Shown: positions 16,792-25,043 of the stretch, one piece after another | Position numbering within the stretch: the stretch's first letter is position 1 | How the letters are laid out: every line of letters begins with the position of its first letter | Assembly (NCBI GenBank): GCA_963777665.1 | Contig: CAVZRJ010000003.1 | Coordinates: 248,001 to 312,000, forward strand | Origin: Bog-756 sp963777665 | GTDB lineage: Bacteria > Actinomycetota > Acidimicrobiia > Acidimicrobiales > RAAP-2 | Length of the DNA: 64,000 nt | Reading direction: 5' to 3' | The notes under the pieces: generated by a model | What the model was told of the DNA's origin: nothing | What the model saw: only the letters and a program-made list of their open reading frames with translations | Databases searched by the model: none | Made by a program: the position numbers and the translations under genes

Positions 16792-16899
16792 ATACGTGTG
16801 ATCGTCATCGTCTTTCAATACGGAGAGCTGGATGCGATGGCACGTATGACCAGGCGTTATACGTGGCCGAAGGGCGAAGCAATCTCCGATTGCACGTAT
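16792..16899. repeat. Array of four alternating ATACGTG/CACGTAT sites, including a perfect 13-base inverted repeat
   Basis: ATACGTG occurs at 16792-16798 and 16859-16865, and its complement CACGTAT at 16841-16847 and 16893-16899, in order + - + -. The last pair extends to a perfect 13-base inverted repeat, GGCGTTATACGTG and CACGTATAACGCC, separated by 27 bases. The 240-base gap around it has no convincing gene. It could be a regulator-binding cluster or the relic of a small mobile repeat. Confidence 0.55.
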
Positions 16900-16976
16900 A
16901 ACGCCGGGAGCGGGGCGCTCTTGCGAGGGTGCCACGTGGAGCGAGAACCGTGATCGAGGATCACAATCAGGGGTCT

Positions 16977-17426
16977 CTACAGGGCGTGGAAAGCGACGCC
17001 ATCGGCGTTGGCGGAGGCCCGGAGATTCGGCCCAATATCGTGTTTTGACACGGCGATACCCGCTTGCAGCCGATGGGCGGAAGCGAGAGCCTCGACCATT
17101 GCGGCGGATAAGCCACGCCCTTGGGTTCGGTGGCGCTGATGCAGTTCCGCCATCACCCAGGAGAGTTCCCGCATCGGTAGCACCTCGATCTCGTCTGGCA
17201 ACGCGGTGAGCTGTGCGCGAAAGTTGGCCTGAACACCGGTCGGCAGGCCGGCGACCGGCTCGGCGAGCTTGCCGGCCGCTCCGGGGTCGGCGAGCGAGGA
17301 GCACAGCCGAAAGAACCACAACCCGGTGGTCGCCACGCCCTCGGGCGCGATGCCGCCCAAGTCGGGCTCACGTTCGCCGGTCAGGATGTCGCGAAGTAGG
17401 TGGTCGTCGACGACGACGGACGCCAC
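16977..17426 (-). CDS. VapC-like toxin (PIN-fold-like) of a type II TA pair
   Basis: 149 aa from GTG 17426, directly abutting the stop of the AbrB-type antitoxin gene. The N-terminus ASVVVDDHLLRDILTGEREPDL resembles the first strand and acidic residues of PIN-like proteins. The middle has TTGLWFFRLCSS; the C-terminal part includes LPMRELSWVMAELHQRHRTQGRGLS and ALASAHRLQAGIAVSKHDIGPNLRASA. The classical PIN acidic set is only partly visible, so the toxin assignment rests partly on its partner. Confidence 0.6.
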   Translation of the reverse strand: MASVVVDDHLLRDILTGEREPDLGGIAPEGVATTGLWFFRLCSSLADPGAAGKLAEPVAGLPTGVQANFRAQLTALPDEIEVLPMRELSWVMAELHQRHRTQGRGLSAAMVEALASAHRLQAGIAVSKHDIGPNLRASANADGVAFHAL

Positions 17427-17663
17427 CTACGTGGTGGCCAGGTCGGGGTCGTCGAGACCGCTGACGAACCGGCGATGGTCCGCAGCTGCAAGAGCTTCGG
17501 CCAGGAGCTTCTGCCGACCGCCGGGAGGCAGCAGGATCACGGCATCGCCCAGGTCGATCACGGTCACCCGGCCGCCGTGGTCCAGTCCCCACCGATGGCG
17601 CACGGCCGCTGGCACCGACATTTGCCCACTGGTTGAGACGAGAAATTCAATCGGCGTCGCCAC
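17427..17663 (-). CDS. AbrB/MazE/SpoVT-type antitoxin
   Basis: 78 aa from GTG 17663, preceded by AAGGGAG five bases upstream. It contains the swapped-hairpin DNA-binding motif IEFLVSTSGQMSVPAAVRHRWGLDHGGRVTVIDLGDAVILLPPG. The C-terminal helical tail presumably wraps the toxin encoded directly downstream. An inverted repeat sits just upstream of the start, fitting autoregulation by the TA complex. Confidence 0.8.
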   Translation of the reverse strand: MATPIEFLVSTSGQMSVPAAVRHRWGLDHGGRVTVIDLGDAVILLPPGGRQKLLAEALAAADHRRFVSGLDDPDLATT

Positions 17664-17676
17664 AGGGTCTCCCTTC

Positions 17677-17709
17677 GACACTTGGTAAAACCCAATCATA
17701 CCAAGTGTC
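17677..17709. promoter_or_regulatory. 33-base operator of the AbrB/VapC-like TA pair
   Basis: A perfect 11-base inverted repeat, GACACTTGGTA (17677-17687) and TACCAAGTGTC (17699-17709), with an 11-base centre. The half-sites are 22 bases apart, two helical turns, as expected for a swapped-hairpin dimer binding one face. The minus-strand sequence TATGAT in the centre is a candidate -10 for the antitoxin, so binding would block it. A related half-site ACACTTGG recurs at 17789-17796. Confidence 0.75.
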
Positions 17710-17797
17710 CCCATCTGTCGTTAGACGGGTGATCGCACCTTGATGACAACCTGAGAGACACGGTTGACCTTGCTGCGCCAGGGGTAAAACACTTGGC

Positions 17798-18094
17798 GTG
17801 GCGCTGTGTCCGCAGCAACCGTTCCGCCTCCGCAGTTCGTATCGTCCTCGCCTCGGTATCTGCGACGGGTGCGGGTGGCACGAAGTCACCAGGAGGCATG
17901 GCCTGTGTTGGCTGTGCTCGGACTGCTGCTCACTGCGGCCAGGACTGTACGTAGTCGCCGTGGATATGCACCTGAACGACGGCAAACGGGTGCATCCGTC
18001 CAATGCCGACGCACCGATCGTTCCGCTGCATCACTCGGCACCGTCGCGAACGGTACAGCGATGGAGGTGCGGCGTCGATCGCGCTGACGCTTAG
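17798..18094 (+). CDS. Possible small Cys-rich (zinc-ribbon-like) protein
   Basis: 98 aa from GTG 17798. The only notable segment is LGICDGCGWHEVTRRHGLCWLCSDCC, with CxxC pairs spaced like a small zinc ribbon. The rest is Arg-rich and not convincing; the start lacks a good ribosome site. It would be divergent from the TA pair. It may be spurious. Confidence 0.22.
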   Translation: MALCPQQPFRLRSSYRPRLGICDGCGWHEVTRRHGLCWLCSDCCSLRPGLYVVAVDMHLNDGKRVHPSNADAPIVPLHHSAPSRTVQRWRCGVDRADA

Positions 18095-18132
18095 CCGAGG
18101 GGTCCCACGCCCTGCAGGCTGCGACAGTGCGT

Positions 18133-18180
18133 GCCGGGACCGGTCCTTGTGCCCCCCACTGCGACCGGTCCCGGCTCTTT
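18133..18180 (+). terminator. Strong hairpin, likely rho-independent terminator
   Basis: Perfect 13-base stem GCCGGGACCGGTC (18133-18145) and GACCGGTCCCGGC (18163-18175), 17-base loop, then TCTTT. Each arm also contains the palindrome GGACCGGTCC, so it can pair in alternative ways. Position before the VOC genes marks the end of the accessory stretch. Confidence 0.65.
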
Positions 18181-18357
18181 CAACACCCCGCAAGAAGAGA
18201 ACACCGGTCAAACCGAATCCACGTTCGGTGTCTCGGAGGTCATGACACCTGAGTGGGTGCCCGTCCGGGTTTTTGATGCTCGGCTTGCATTGCCATGGGT
18301 ACAGCCAGACCGTAGACCTCTTTCCGCTGCACCTCTGAGGCTGCCCCCGATCGACTG

Positions 18358-18759
18358 TCAGCGGGTTACGTCAGTCCTCGCGCCGGTCGGGTGGGGGACG
18401 AGTTCGATCCGGTTGCCGAACGGGTCGTCCACGTACCACTGTGGCTTGCCCGGCACCTCCTCGACGTGCCGGGTGGGATGGCCGGCCGCATCGAGGAGGG
18501 CGCACACTTCCTCGATGCCGGACACGGCCAGAGCCGGGTGGGCCTTGCGGGCCGGACGGAAGTCCTCTTCGACCCCCAGGTGCACCCGCAGCGCCCCGCG
18601 CTCGAACCAGCAGCCACCCCGGGACGCGAGTTCGGGGGGTTTGGGGACGCGGGGGATGCCCAGGACGCCTTCGTAGAACGCAGCGGCCCTGTCCTCGGCG
18701 CCCGTAGGCATGGCCAGCTGGACGTGATCCAGCGACTCCACGCGGAAGGCGGCACCCAC
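18358..18759 (-). CDS. VOC-family (glyoxalase/bleomycin resistance-like) protein
   Basis: 133 aa. RVESLDHVQLAMPTGAEDRAAAFYEGVLGIPRVPKPPELA, then WFERGALRVHLGVEEDFRPARKAHPALAVSGIEEVCALLDAAGH and WYVDDPFGNRIELV give the two beta-alpha-beta-beta-beta halves of the vicinal oxygen chelate fold. Putative metal ligands are the His in LDHVQLA, the His in VHLGV and the final Glu. The substrate is unknown. A second VOC gene lies nine bases upstream in the same operon. Confidence 0.85.
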   Translation of the reverse strand: MGAAFRVESLDHVQLAMPTGAEDRAAAFYEGVLGIPRVPKPPELASRGGCWFERGALRVHLGVEEDFRPARKAHPALAVSGIEEVCALLDAAGHPTRHVEEVPGKPQWYVDDPFGNRIELVPHPTGARTDVTR

Positions 18760-18768
18760 GCGGCCAGG

Positions 18769-19176
18769 CTACTGCGCAGTGACGGGGACCGGGCGCTGGT
18801 CCCGGCGCAGCGGATGGTCCGCCGGCACCTCGACCAGATGGATGCGCAGGCGGTCCGGGTCGTCGATCCATGCCTCGATGAGTCCCCACGGCTCGAGGCG
18901 TGGCGGGCGGGCGAGGACCGTGCCGCGGTCACGGAGCTCGGTGACGGTGGCCTCCATCGATCGGACCTGCAGCCAGAGAGCCACCCCGGGGCGCTCGGGC
19001 GCCGGGCCTTCGCCGACCACCTCGAGGAACCCGCCCCCGGCAAAGAACACAACCCCCCGTCCTGCGCCCTCGCCGAACTCGCGCGCCACGGCCAGACCGA
19101 GGCCGTCGCGGTAGAAGGCGAGCGTGCGCTCGAGGTCCGCCGGGTGGAGGATCGTTCGGCTGCTCAGGATGTCCAT
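18769..19176 (-). CDS. VOC-family protein
   Basis: 135 aa. SSRTILHPADLERTLAFYRDGLGLAVAREFGEGAGRGVVFFAGGGFLEVVGE, ALWLQVRSMEATVTELRDRGTVLARPPRLEPWGLIEAWIDDPDRLRIHLVEVP. This is a single VOC module pair with the FYRDGLGL motif. It is the first gene of the two-gene VOC operon. Function (dioxygenase, resistance or binding) cannot be read from sequence. Confidence 0.85.
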   Translation of the reverse strand: MDILSSRTILHPADLERTLAFYRDGLGLAVAREFGEGAGRGVVFFAGGGFLEVVGEGPAPERPGVALWLQVRSMEATVTELRDRGTVLARPPRLEPWGLIEAWIDDPDRLRIHLVEVPADHPLRRDQRPVPVTAQ

Positions 19177-19253
19177 GGGTCCCCTTCCGCTCGGACGGTC
19201 CGCACCTGTCTACACCGGCCTCCCGGTGGTTCCCGCTCTCGGACCGGGGGTGC

Positions 19254-19680
19254 TCAGTAGGTCGTCTCGGCGTCGACCGCCCGGGTGTGCTCCCGGGCCG
19301 TCGAGAGGAGCTCCTGGCCGGCCACCAGCACCGAGAGGTCGCCGCGTACCCGGATGCGGCCGCCGGTGAGCGCCTCGGCCGGGGACAGCTCGCCGCGCGA
19401 GAGCGCAACCGCGTCGGCGTACTCGAGGGCGATGGTGACCTCGACCTCGTCGGTCGGAGCCGGCCCTCCGAGCGGCCCGAGGGAGAAGGTCAGGGATCCG
19501 TCGGCTGCCTGCAGCACCAGCCGCACGTCCCCGTCGGGGGCGCCCCGCACCTCCTGGGCCACCCGGAACCGGCCGTCGGCGGCTGCCAGCCCGGCCTCGG
19601 GGCCCGGTCCGGGCAGGGTCGACCCCGTCGAGGGCGCCGTTGAGCCCGGCAACCCACTCCTCGGTCAGGAAGCGGGCCAC
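19254..19680 (-). pseudogene. SCP2-type sterol-binding domain protein, frame disrupted once
   Basis: The body (RFRVAQEVRGAPDGDVRLVLQ, DGSLTFSLGPLGG, EVEVTIALEYADAVALSRGELSPAEALTGGRIRVRGDLSVL) is a SCP2 sterol/lipid-carrier domain. Its natural N-terminus, VARFLTEEWVAGLNGALDGVD, starts at GTG 19680 in another frame; one extra base in a G/C run near 19605-19615 separates them. Joined, it gives a normal protein of about 140 aa. It lies 22 bases after sdhB and is probably its co-transcribed last gene. Sequence error is as likely as real decay. Confidence 0.7.
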
Positions 19681-19702
19681 GAGCGGCCCCTCCCGGACCG
19701 GG

Positions 19703-20667
19703 TCATCCGGGTGGCGTCTCGTCGGTGTACCACTCGGCCGTGGCCCCGATCTCGGCCATCTCGCCCGGCAGGTCCGGGGCGGCGCTGACCTCGGGGATCC
19801 CCTGGACTCCACCGGACGGCAGGACCGCCGCCGGACCGCTCGCCGGTGACTCGGCCGCTGCCTCCTCGGCCGAGCGCCTCGTGCGGTTCTTGATCTTGCG
19901 GCCCAGCCATGCGACCGGGTCGTACCGTGCGTCGACCACCCGCTCCTTGAGCGGGATGATCGCGTTGTCGGTGATCTTGATGTGCTCCGGGCACACCTCG
20001 GTGCAGCACTTGGTGATGTTGCACTTGCCCAGGCCCTGCTCCTGCTGGAGTAGCTCCCGACGGTCGTTGGTGTCGAGGGGGTGCATCTCGAGCTCGGCAG
20101 AGCGGGCGAAGAAGCGCGGTCCGGCGAAGGCGGTCTTGTTCTCCTCGTGGTCGCGGACCACGTGACAGACGTCCTGGCAGAGGAAGCACTCGATGCACTT
20201 GCGGAACTCCTGAGAGCGCTCCACGTCGATCTGCTGCATCCGGTAGCCGCCGACCTTCATCTCGTCCGCCGTCTTGGCGCGGGGGCTGAACGGAGGGATC
20301 CGTTTGGCCACCTCGTAGTTGTAGGAGACGTCCGTCACCAGGTCCCGCAGGATCGGGAAGGCTCCGCATCGGAGCGACGGTGACCGTCTCCCCGGGGGGC
20401 AGTGTGTCCATGCGGGTCATGCACATGAGCGCCGGGCGCCCGTTGATCTCGGCCGAGCAGGAGCCGCACTTGCCGGCTTTGCAGTTCCAGCGGCAGGCCA
20501 GGTCCGGCGCCGCCGGTCGCCTGTACCCGGTGGATGACGTCGAGCACGACCTCGCCCTCCTGGGCGGGCATCACGTACTCCTCGAACTCCCCGCCGGTCT
20601 CGTCGCCGCGCCAGAGGCGCATGGTGACCTCACCGCTCACGGTGCCGTGGATGATCTCCTCGGCCAT
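19703..20667 (-). CDS. sdhB: Succinate dehydrogenase iron-sulfur subunit, frame disrupted twice
   Basis: Start ATG 20667 overlaps the sdhA stop (TGATG). The N-terminal part MAEEIIHGTVSGEVTMRLWR with VLDVIHRVQATGG is in one frame. The 2Fe-2S domain (DLACRWNCKAGKCGSCSAEI, then ALMCMTRMDTLPPGETVTVAP) is in a second. The 4Fe-4S/3Fe-4S part (RKCIECFLCQDVCHVV, GLGKCNITKCCTEVCPEHIKI) is in a third. Each junction (near 20505 and 20363) is cured by removing one base. All three cluster motifs are intact, so the gene is probably functional and the shifts artefactual. It ends with an Ala/Pro-rich C-terminal extension. Confidence 0.8.
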
Positions 20668-22508
20668 CAGACCACCTCCTCGAACAGGGCTTTGAGATCG
20701 TCGGGCATCGCCGGGATCGGTTCCGGGCTGGTGGTGATGGCCCGGACGGACGGCGTGCCGCCAACGCCGAGTGGTGCGGCGCCAACGTCGGCGATCCGCT
20801 CGACGAAGTTGACCTGGCCCATCTCGGCGACGGGCTTCGGGAAGTCGTCCCGGCTGTGGCCTCCCCGGCTCTCCTTGCGGTGGATGGCACCCTGGGTGGT
20901 GCAGCGGGAGACGGCCAGCATCGAGGGGAGGTCGGTGGTGAGGTTCCACCCCGGGTTGTACTTGAGGCCACCGGCGAGGGAGATCCTGGTCGCCCGGTCC
21001 TCGAGCTCCTCGATCGCACCCATGGCCTGGTCGAGCTCGGCGCCGGTGCGGATGATCCCGACCAGGCTCTGCATGGTCTCCTGCAGGTCGTTCTGGATGT
21101 CGTAGGGGTTCTCCCCGGACTCCTGTTCGAACGGGGCGACGGCCGCCGCGATGGTCGCGTCGATCAGGCCCTCGTCGAGCACGAAGTCGTCACTGCGACC
21201 GGAGGCGAACTCGGCCGCCCCGATCCCGGCCCGCCGGCCGAACACGAGCAGGTCGGAGAGGGAGTTGCCCCCGAGCCGGTTGGAACCGTGCATCCCGCCG
21301 GCCACCTCGCCGGCAGCGAAGAGCCCCGGCGCGGTGGACGCGGCCGAGTCGGCGTCGACCCGGACGCCCCCCATGAAGTAGTGGCAGGTCGGTCCGACCT
21401 CCATGGCCTCGGCGGTGATGTCCACCCCGGCGAGCTCCTTGAACTGGTGGTACATCGAGGGAAGCCGCCTGCGGATGTCCTCGGCGGTACGCCGGGTGGC
21501 GATGTCGAGGAAGACGCCCCCGTGCGGGCTGCCGCGGCCGGCCTTCACCTCACTGTTGATCGAGCGGGCGACCTCGTCGCGGGGGAGCAGCTCGGGTGGG
21601 CGACGGCCCGCCGAGTGGTCGTCGTACCACTTGTCCGCCTCGTCCTCCGAATCGGCCGTCTCGGCCTCGAACATGGGGGGGATGTAGTCGAACATGAACC
21701 GCCGTCCCTCCGAGTTGCGCAGGACGCCACCGTCGCCGCGCACCCCTTCGGTGACCAGGATGCCGCGCACCGACAGCGGCCAGACCATGCCGGTCGGGTG
21801 GAACTGGACGGCCTCCATGTCGATGAGATCGGCCCCTGCCCACAGCGACATCGCATGACCGTCCCCGGTGGACTCCCACGAGTTGGAGGTGTACAGCCAG
21901 CTCTTTCCCGCACCACCGGTCGCCATGACCACGGCCTTGGCCCGGAAGACGACGAACTCGCCGCTGGGCCGCCAGTAGCCGACCAACCCCGAGACCGTCC
22001 CGTCGGCGTCGTGGAGGAGGCGGAGGACCTTGAGCTCCATGAAGACCTCGATCCCGTCGGCCACCGCCTTCTGCTGGAGGGTGCGGATGAGCTCGAGGCC
22101 GGTGCGGTCCCCGACGTGGGCGAGCCGTGCGTAGCGGTGGCCCCCGAAGTCGCGCTGCAGGATGAGGCCGTCCCCGGTGCGGTCGAAGAGGGCTCCCCAG
22201 TCCTCGAGCTCACGGACCCGGTCCGGCGACTCCTGGGCGTGGAGCTGGGCCATGCGCCAGTTGTTGAGCATCTTGCCGCCCCGCATGGTGTCGCGGAAGT
22301 GGACCATCCAGTCGTCCTCGCCGTACACGTTGCCCAGTGCGGCGGCGACCCCACCCTCGGCCATGACGGTGTGGGCCTTGCCCAGCAGTGACTTGCAGAC
22401 CAGCGCGGTGCGCAGACCGCTCGACTGGGCCTCGATGGCCGCCCGCAGGCCGGCCCCGCCGGCACCGATGACGATGACGTCGAAGTCGTGGCTCTCGTAC
22501 TCGCTCAT
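20667..22508 (-). CDS. sdhA: Succinate dehydrogenase/fumarate reductase flavoprotein subunit
   Basis: 613 aa. The FAD-binding Rossmann motif DVIVIGAGGAGLRAAIEAQ is at residues 10-28, with KSLLGKAHTVMAEGG (covalent-flavin-type His region). Later come VMATGGAGKSW, DMEAVQFHPTGMVWP, EGVRGDGGVLRN, GPTCHYFMGGVRVD, GLFAAGEVAGGMHGSNRLGGNSLSDLLVFGRRAG and the C-terminal GAIHRKESRGGHSRDDFP. It oxidises succinate at the cytosolic face. The neighbours resemble the mycobacterial Sdh1 set (Rv0247c-Rv0249c). Confidence 0.95.
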   Translation of the reverse strand: MSEYESHDFDVIVIGAGGAGLRAAIEAQSSGLRTALVCKSLLGKAHTVMAEGGVAAALGNVYGEDDWMVHFRDTMRGGKMLNNWRMAQLHAQESPDRVRELEDWGALFDRTGDGLILQRDFGGHRYARLAHVGDRTGLELIRTLQQKAVADGIEVFMELKVLRLLHDADGTVSGLVGYWRPSGEFVVFRAKAVVMATGGAGKSWLYTSNSWESTGDGHAMSLWAGADLIDMEAVQFHPTGMVWPLSVRGILVTEGVRGDGGVLRNSEGRRFMFDYIPPMFEAETADSEDEADKWYDDHSAGRRPPELLPRDEVARSINSEVKAGRGSPHGGVFLDIATRRTAEDIRRRLPSMYHQFKELAGVDITAEAMEVGPTCHYFMGGVRVDADSAASTAPGLFAAGEVAGGMHGSNRLGGNSLSDLLVFGRRAGIGAAEFASGRSDDFVLDEGLIDATIAAAVAPFEQESGENPYDIQNDLQETMQSLVGIIRTGAELDQAMGAIEELEDRATRISLAGGLKYNPGWNLTTDLPSMLAVSRCTTQGAIHRKESRGGHSRDDFPKPVAEMGQVNFVERIADVGAAPLGVGGTPSVRAITTSPEPIPAMPDDLKALFEEVV

Positions 22509-22521
22509 GGTTCCTCTCCTC

Positions 22522-23346
22522 CTAGAAGTGGAAGCCGTAGTCGTGGATCGTCCCGCTGGCCACCAACCGCACGTAGAGGTCGGTGAAGGCGACGAACACG
22601 AGGCTCATCCACGCGAAGGCCATGTGCTTCCCGTTGAGCGGGGTGAGCGCCTTCCAGATCCGGTGGCGGATCGGCGCGCTGGAGAACTGCTTGAGCCCGC
22701 CGCCGCAGAGGTGCCGGCACGCATGGCAGCTCAGCGAGTAGAGCCACAGCAGCACGGCGTTCACGATGAGCACCGCCGTGCCGACACTGAACCCGAGCCC
22801 CACGCCGGGCTGGCGGAAGGCGACGACCGCGTCGATGGAGAGGATGACGTTGAAGACGAGGCCGAAGTAGAAGAAGTAGCGGTGCACGTTCTGGAGCAGG
22901 AGCGGGAACCGGGACTCGCCGGAGTAGGAGCCGTGGGTGTCGGAGACCGCGCAGGCCGGCGGGGCCAGCCAGAAGGAGCGGTAGTAGGCCTTGCGGTAGT
23001 AGTAGCAGGTCATCCGGAATCCCAACGGGAAGATGAGGATGAGCAGTGCCGGCGAGATGGCCCACCAGGTGATCACGGTCGAGGGATGGCTGCCCGGCAC
23101 GCAGCTCTCGGTGAGGCAGGGCGAGTAGAACGGCGAGATCAGGTCGCGGTTGAGCGAGGCCCCGGCGTAGTAGTTCTTGTTCACGAAAGCGGCCCAACTT
23201 GCGTAGGCGACGAACGCGGTGAGCACCACGACGGTGACCACCGGCTGTACCCAGTAGCGGTCGGTGCGCAGGGTGGGGACGTCGGGACCGCCCCGGACGC
23301 CTCCCAGAACGACCGGGGTACCTGTCGCCTCCTCCAACGTCGTCAA
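22522..23346 (-). CDS. sdhC: Succinate dehydrogenase membrane anchor (Sdh1-type, single large subunit)
   Basis: 274 aa with about five transmembrane helices (VVTVVVLTAFVAYASWAAFV, VITWWAISPALLILIFPLGF, YFFYFGLVFNVILSIDAVVAF, VGTAVLIVNAVLLWLYSLSC, MAFAWMSLVFVAFTDLYVRLV). Candidate haem or quinone ligands are His in QNVHRYFF and SCHACRHLCGGG. Length and order match the unusual actinobacterial Sdh1 anchor (compare Rv0249c, 273 aa) rather than the paired small SdhC/SdhD. First gene of sdhC-A-B. Confidence 0.88.
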   Translation of the reverse strand: MTTLEEATGTPVVLGGVRGGPDVPTLRTDRYWVQPVVTVVVLTAFVAYASWAAFVNKNYYAGASLNRDLISPFYSPCLTESCVPGSHPSTVITWWAISPALLILIFPLGFRMTCYYYRKAYYRSFWLAPPACAVSDTHGSYSGESRFPLLLQNVHRYFFYFGLVFNVILSIDAVVAFRQPGVGLGFSVGTAVLIVNAVLLWLYSLSCHACRHLCGGGLKQFSSAPIRHRIWKALTPLNGKHMAFAWMSLVFVAFTDLYVRLVASGTIHDYGFHF

Positions 23347-23564
23347 TGCGTCTCTCCCTGATCAGGTCCGGCCTGGCACCACACGCAGCCCATGCCGGCC
23401 CACGGCCCGTCCGAACGCTCCTCCACCGCGCGCGGGCCCAGGGCACGAGCGCAGACGGATCATCATCTTTCCATCACTCGGGACCCCGTGTGAAAACAGC
23501 CGGGGTAGGGCTCCCGGCGGGCCCACGACCATCATGGTCCGGTCTCCACGCATAGGCTCGGAGC

Positions 23565-25043
23565 ATGAGCATCCCGGAGCACGCAGCACCCCTCGACCCC
23601 ACCATCCGACGGACCCCGCCCCCCGACATCACCAGCCTGGGTGGGCTGCGCAAGGCCGGGTGGACCCCGCTCTCGGTGGCCGACGAGATCCGGCGCAACG
23701 CCTCGGCACGGATCGCGGCAGGAGAGCCCCTGGTCACCGGCGTCCTGGGCTTCGAGGACACCGTCCTTCCGCAGCTCGAGAACGCCGTGCTGGCCGGGCA
23801 CGACCTCATCCTGCTAGGCGAGCGGGGCCAGGCCAAGACCCGCATCATCCGCGCGCTGGTGGGTCTGCTCGACGAGTGGCTTCCGATCGTGGCGCACTCC
23901 GAGATCAACGACGATCCGTTCCACCCCGTCTCCCGGTTCGCGAGGGACCTGGCTGCAGAGTCGGGCGACGATCTGCCGGTGGCATGGGTCCATCGCAGCG
24001 AGCGATACGGGGAGAAGCTGGCCACGCCCGACACGTCGGTCGCCGACCTCATCGGCGAAGTCGATCCGATCCGGGTGGCCGAGGGTCGGTACCTCTCCGA
24101 CGAGCTGACCATCCACTACGGCCTGGTGCCGCGGGTCAACCGGGGCATCTTCGCGATCAACGAGCTCCCCGACCTGGCCGAGCGGATCCAGGTCGGCCTG
24201 CTCAACGTGCTCGAGGAGCGCGACGTGCAGATCCGCGGCCACCGGGTGCGGCTCCCGCTCGACATCATGCTGGTGGCAACCGCCAACCCGGAGGACTACA
24301 CCAACCGCGGGCGGATCATCACCCCGCTCAAGGATCGGTTCGGCGCACAGATCCGTACCCACTACCCGCCGGATGCGGCAACCGAGCTGCGCATCGCCGA
24401 GCTCGAGGCCGACCTGCCCGGTCGGGGTGGCGCTGACCGGCCGACCGGCGCACCGCAGGTCGAGGTCCCCGCGTTCATGGCCGAGGTGGTGGCCGAGCTC
24501 AGCCAGCTGGCCCGGCAGAGCCCCCACCTCAATCAGCGCTCCGGGGTGTCGGTGCGCCTGACCATCGCCAACTACGAGACCCTGGTGGCCAACGCCACAC
24601 GCCGTGCCCTGCGCAACGGCGAGTCGGAGGCCGTCCCCCGGATCTCCGACCTCCAGGCCCTCGTCTCGTCGACCCAGGGCAAGATCGAGATCGAGTCGTT
24701 GGAGGAGGGGCGCGACGAGTTGATCGTCTCCCAGCTGGTGGCTGCCGCGGTGCTGCTGGTCTTCCGCCGCCGGGTCCATCTGGCCGAGCCCCAGGCGGTG
24801 GTCGGCGCCTTCTCCGAGGACACCGTCGTGCACGCCGGCGACGACCTCCCGTCGGCCGCCTATGCCGGCACCCTCGCCCAGATGCCGGCGCTCTCGGCGC
24901 CGGTCCTGGCCCTCACCGGAGGCTCGGAGGACCCGGCCCTCGTGGCGAGCGCCGTCGAGTTCCTGCTCGAGGGGCTCCACCTGACCAAGCGCCTCAACAA
25001 GGAGGCCGCCGGGTCCCGGGCGACCTATCGGGGCCGGGGATGA
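23565..25043 (+). CDS. MoxR/magnesium-chelatase-like AAA+ ATPase
   Basis: 492 aa. Walker A GERGQAKT is at residues 85-92. A Walker B-like segment GIFAINELPDL (with Asn for the usual Asp), ERDVQIRGHRVRLPLDIMLVATANPEDYTNRGRIITPLKDRFGAQI (sensor 1 and Arg finger region) and a C-terminal lid follow. These ATPases act with a VWA-domain partner to remodel or insert cofactors into protein complexes. That partner begins at 25040 with an ATGA overlap. Divergent from sdhC. The client is unknown. Confidence 0.88.
   Translation: MSIPEHAAPLDPTIRRTPPPDITSLGGLRKAGWTPLSVADEIRRNASARIAAGEPLVTGVLGFEDTVLPQLENAVLAGHDLILLGERGQAKTRIIRALVGLLDEWLPIVAHSEINDDPFHPVSRFARDLAAESGDDLPVAWVHRSERYGEKLATPDTSVADLIGEVDPIRVAEGRYLSDELTIHYGLVPRVNRGIFAINELPDLAERIQVGLLNVLEERDVQIRGHRVRLPLDIMLVATANPEDYTNRGRIITPLKDRFGAQIRTHYPPDAATELRIAELEADLPGRGGADRPTGAPQVEVPAFMAEVVAELSQLARQSPHLNQRSGVSVRLTIANYETLVANATRRALRNGESEAVPRISDLQALVSSTQGKIEIESLEEGRDELIVSQLVAAAVLLVFRRRVHLAEPQAVVGAFSEDTVVHAGDDLPSAAYAGTLAQMPALSAPVLALTGGSEDPALVASAVEFLLEGLHLTKRLNKEAAGSRATYRGRG

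Noticed and set aside
16792..16899. CRISPR-like repeat
   Set aside because: Sites alternate in orientation with unequal spacing and are only 7-13 bases long; no cas genes.
16853..16904. Possible integron attC site
   Set aside because: The order is GTTATAC...GTATAAC, opposite to the RYYYAAC...GTTRRRY layout of attC, and no integron-type integrase is near.
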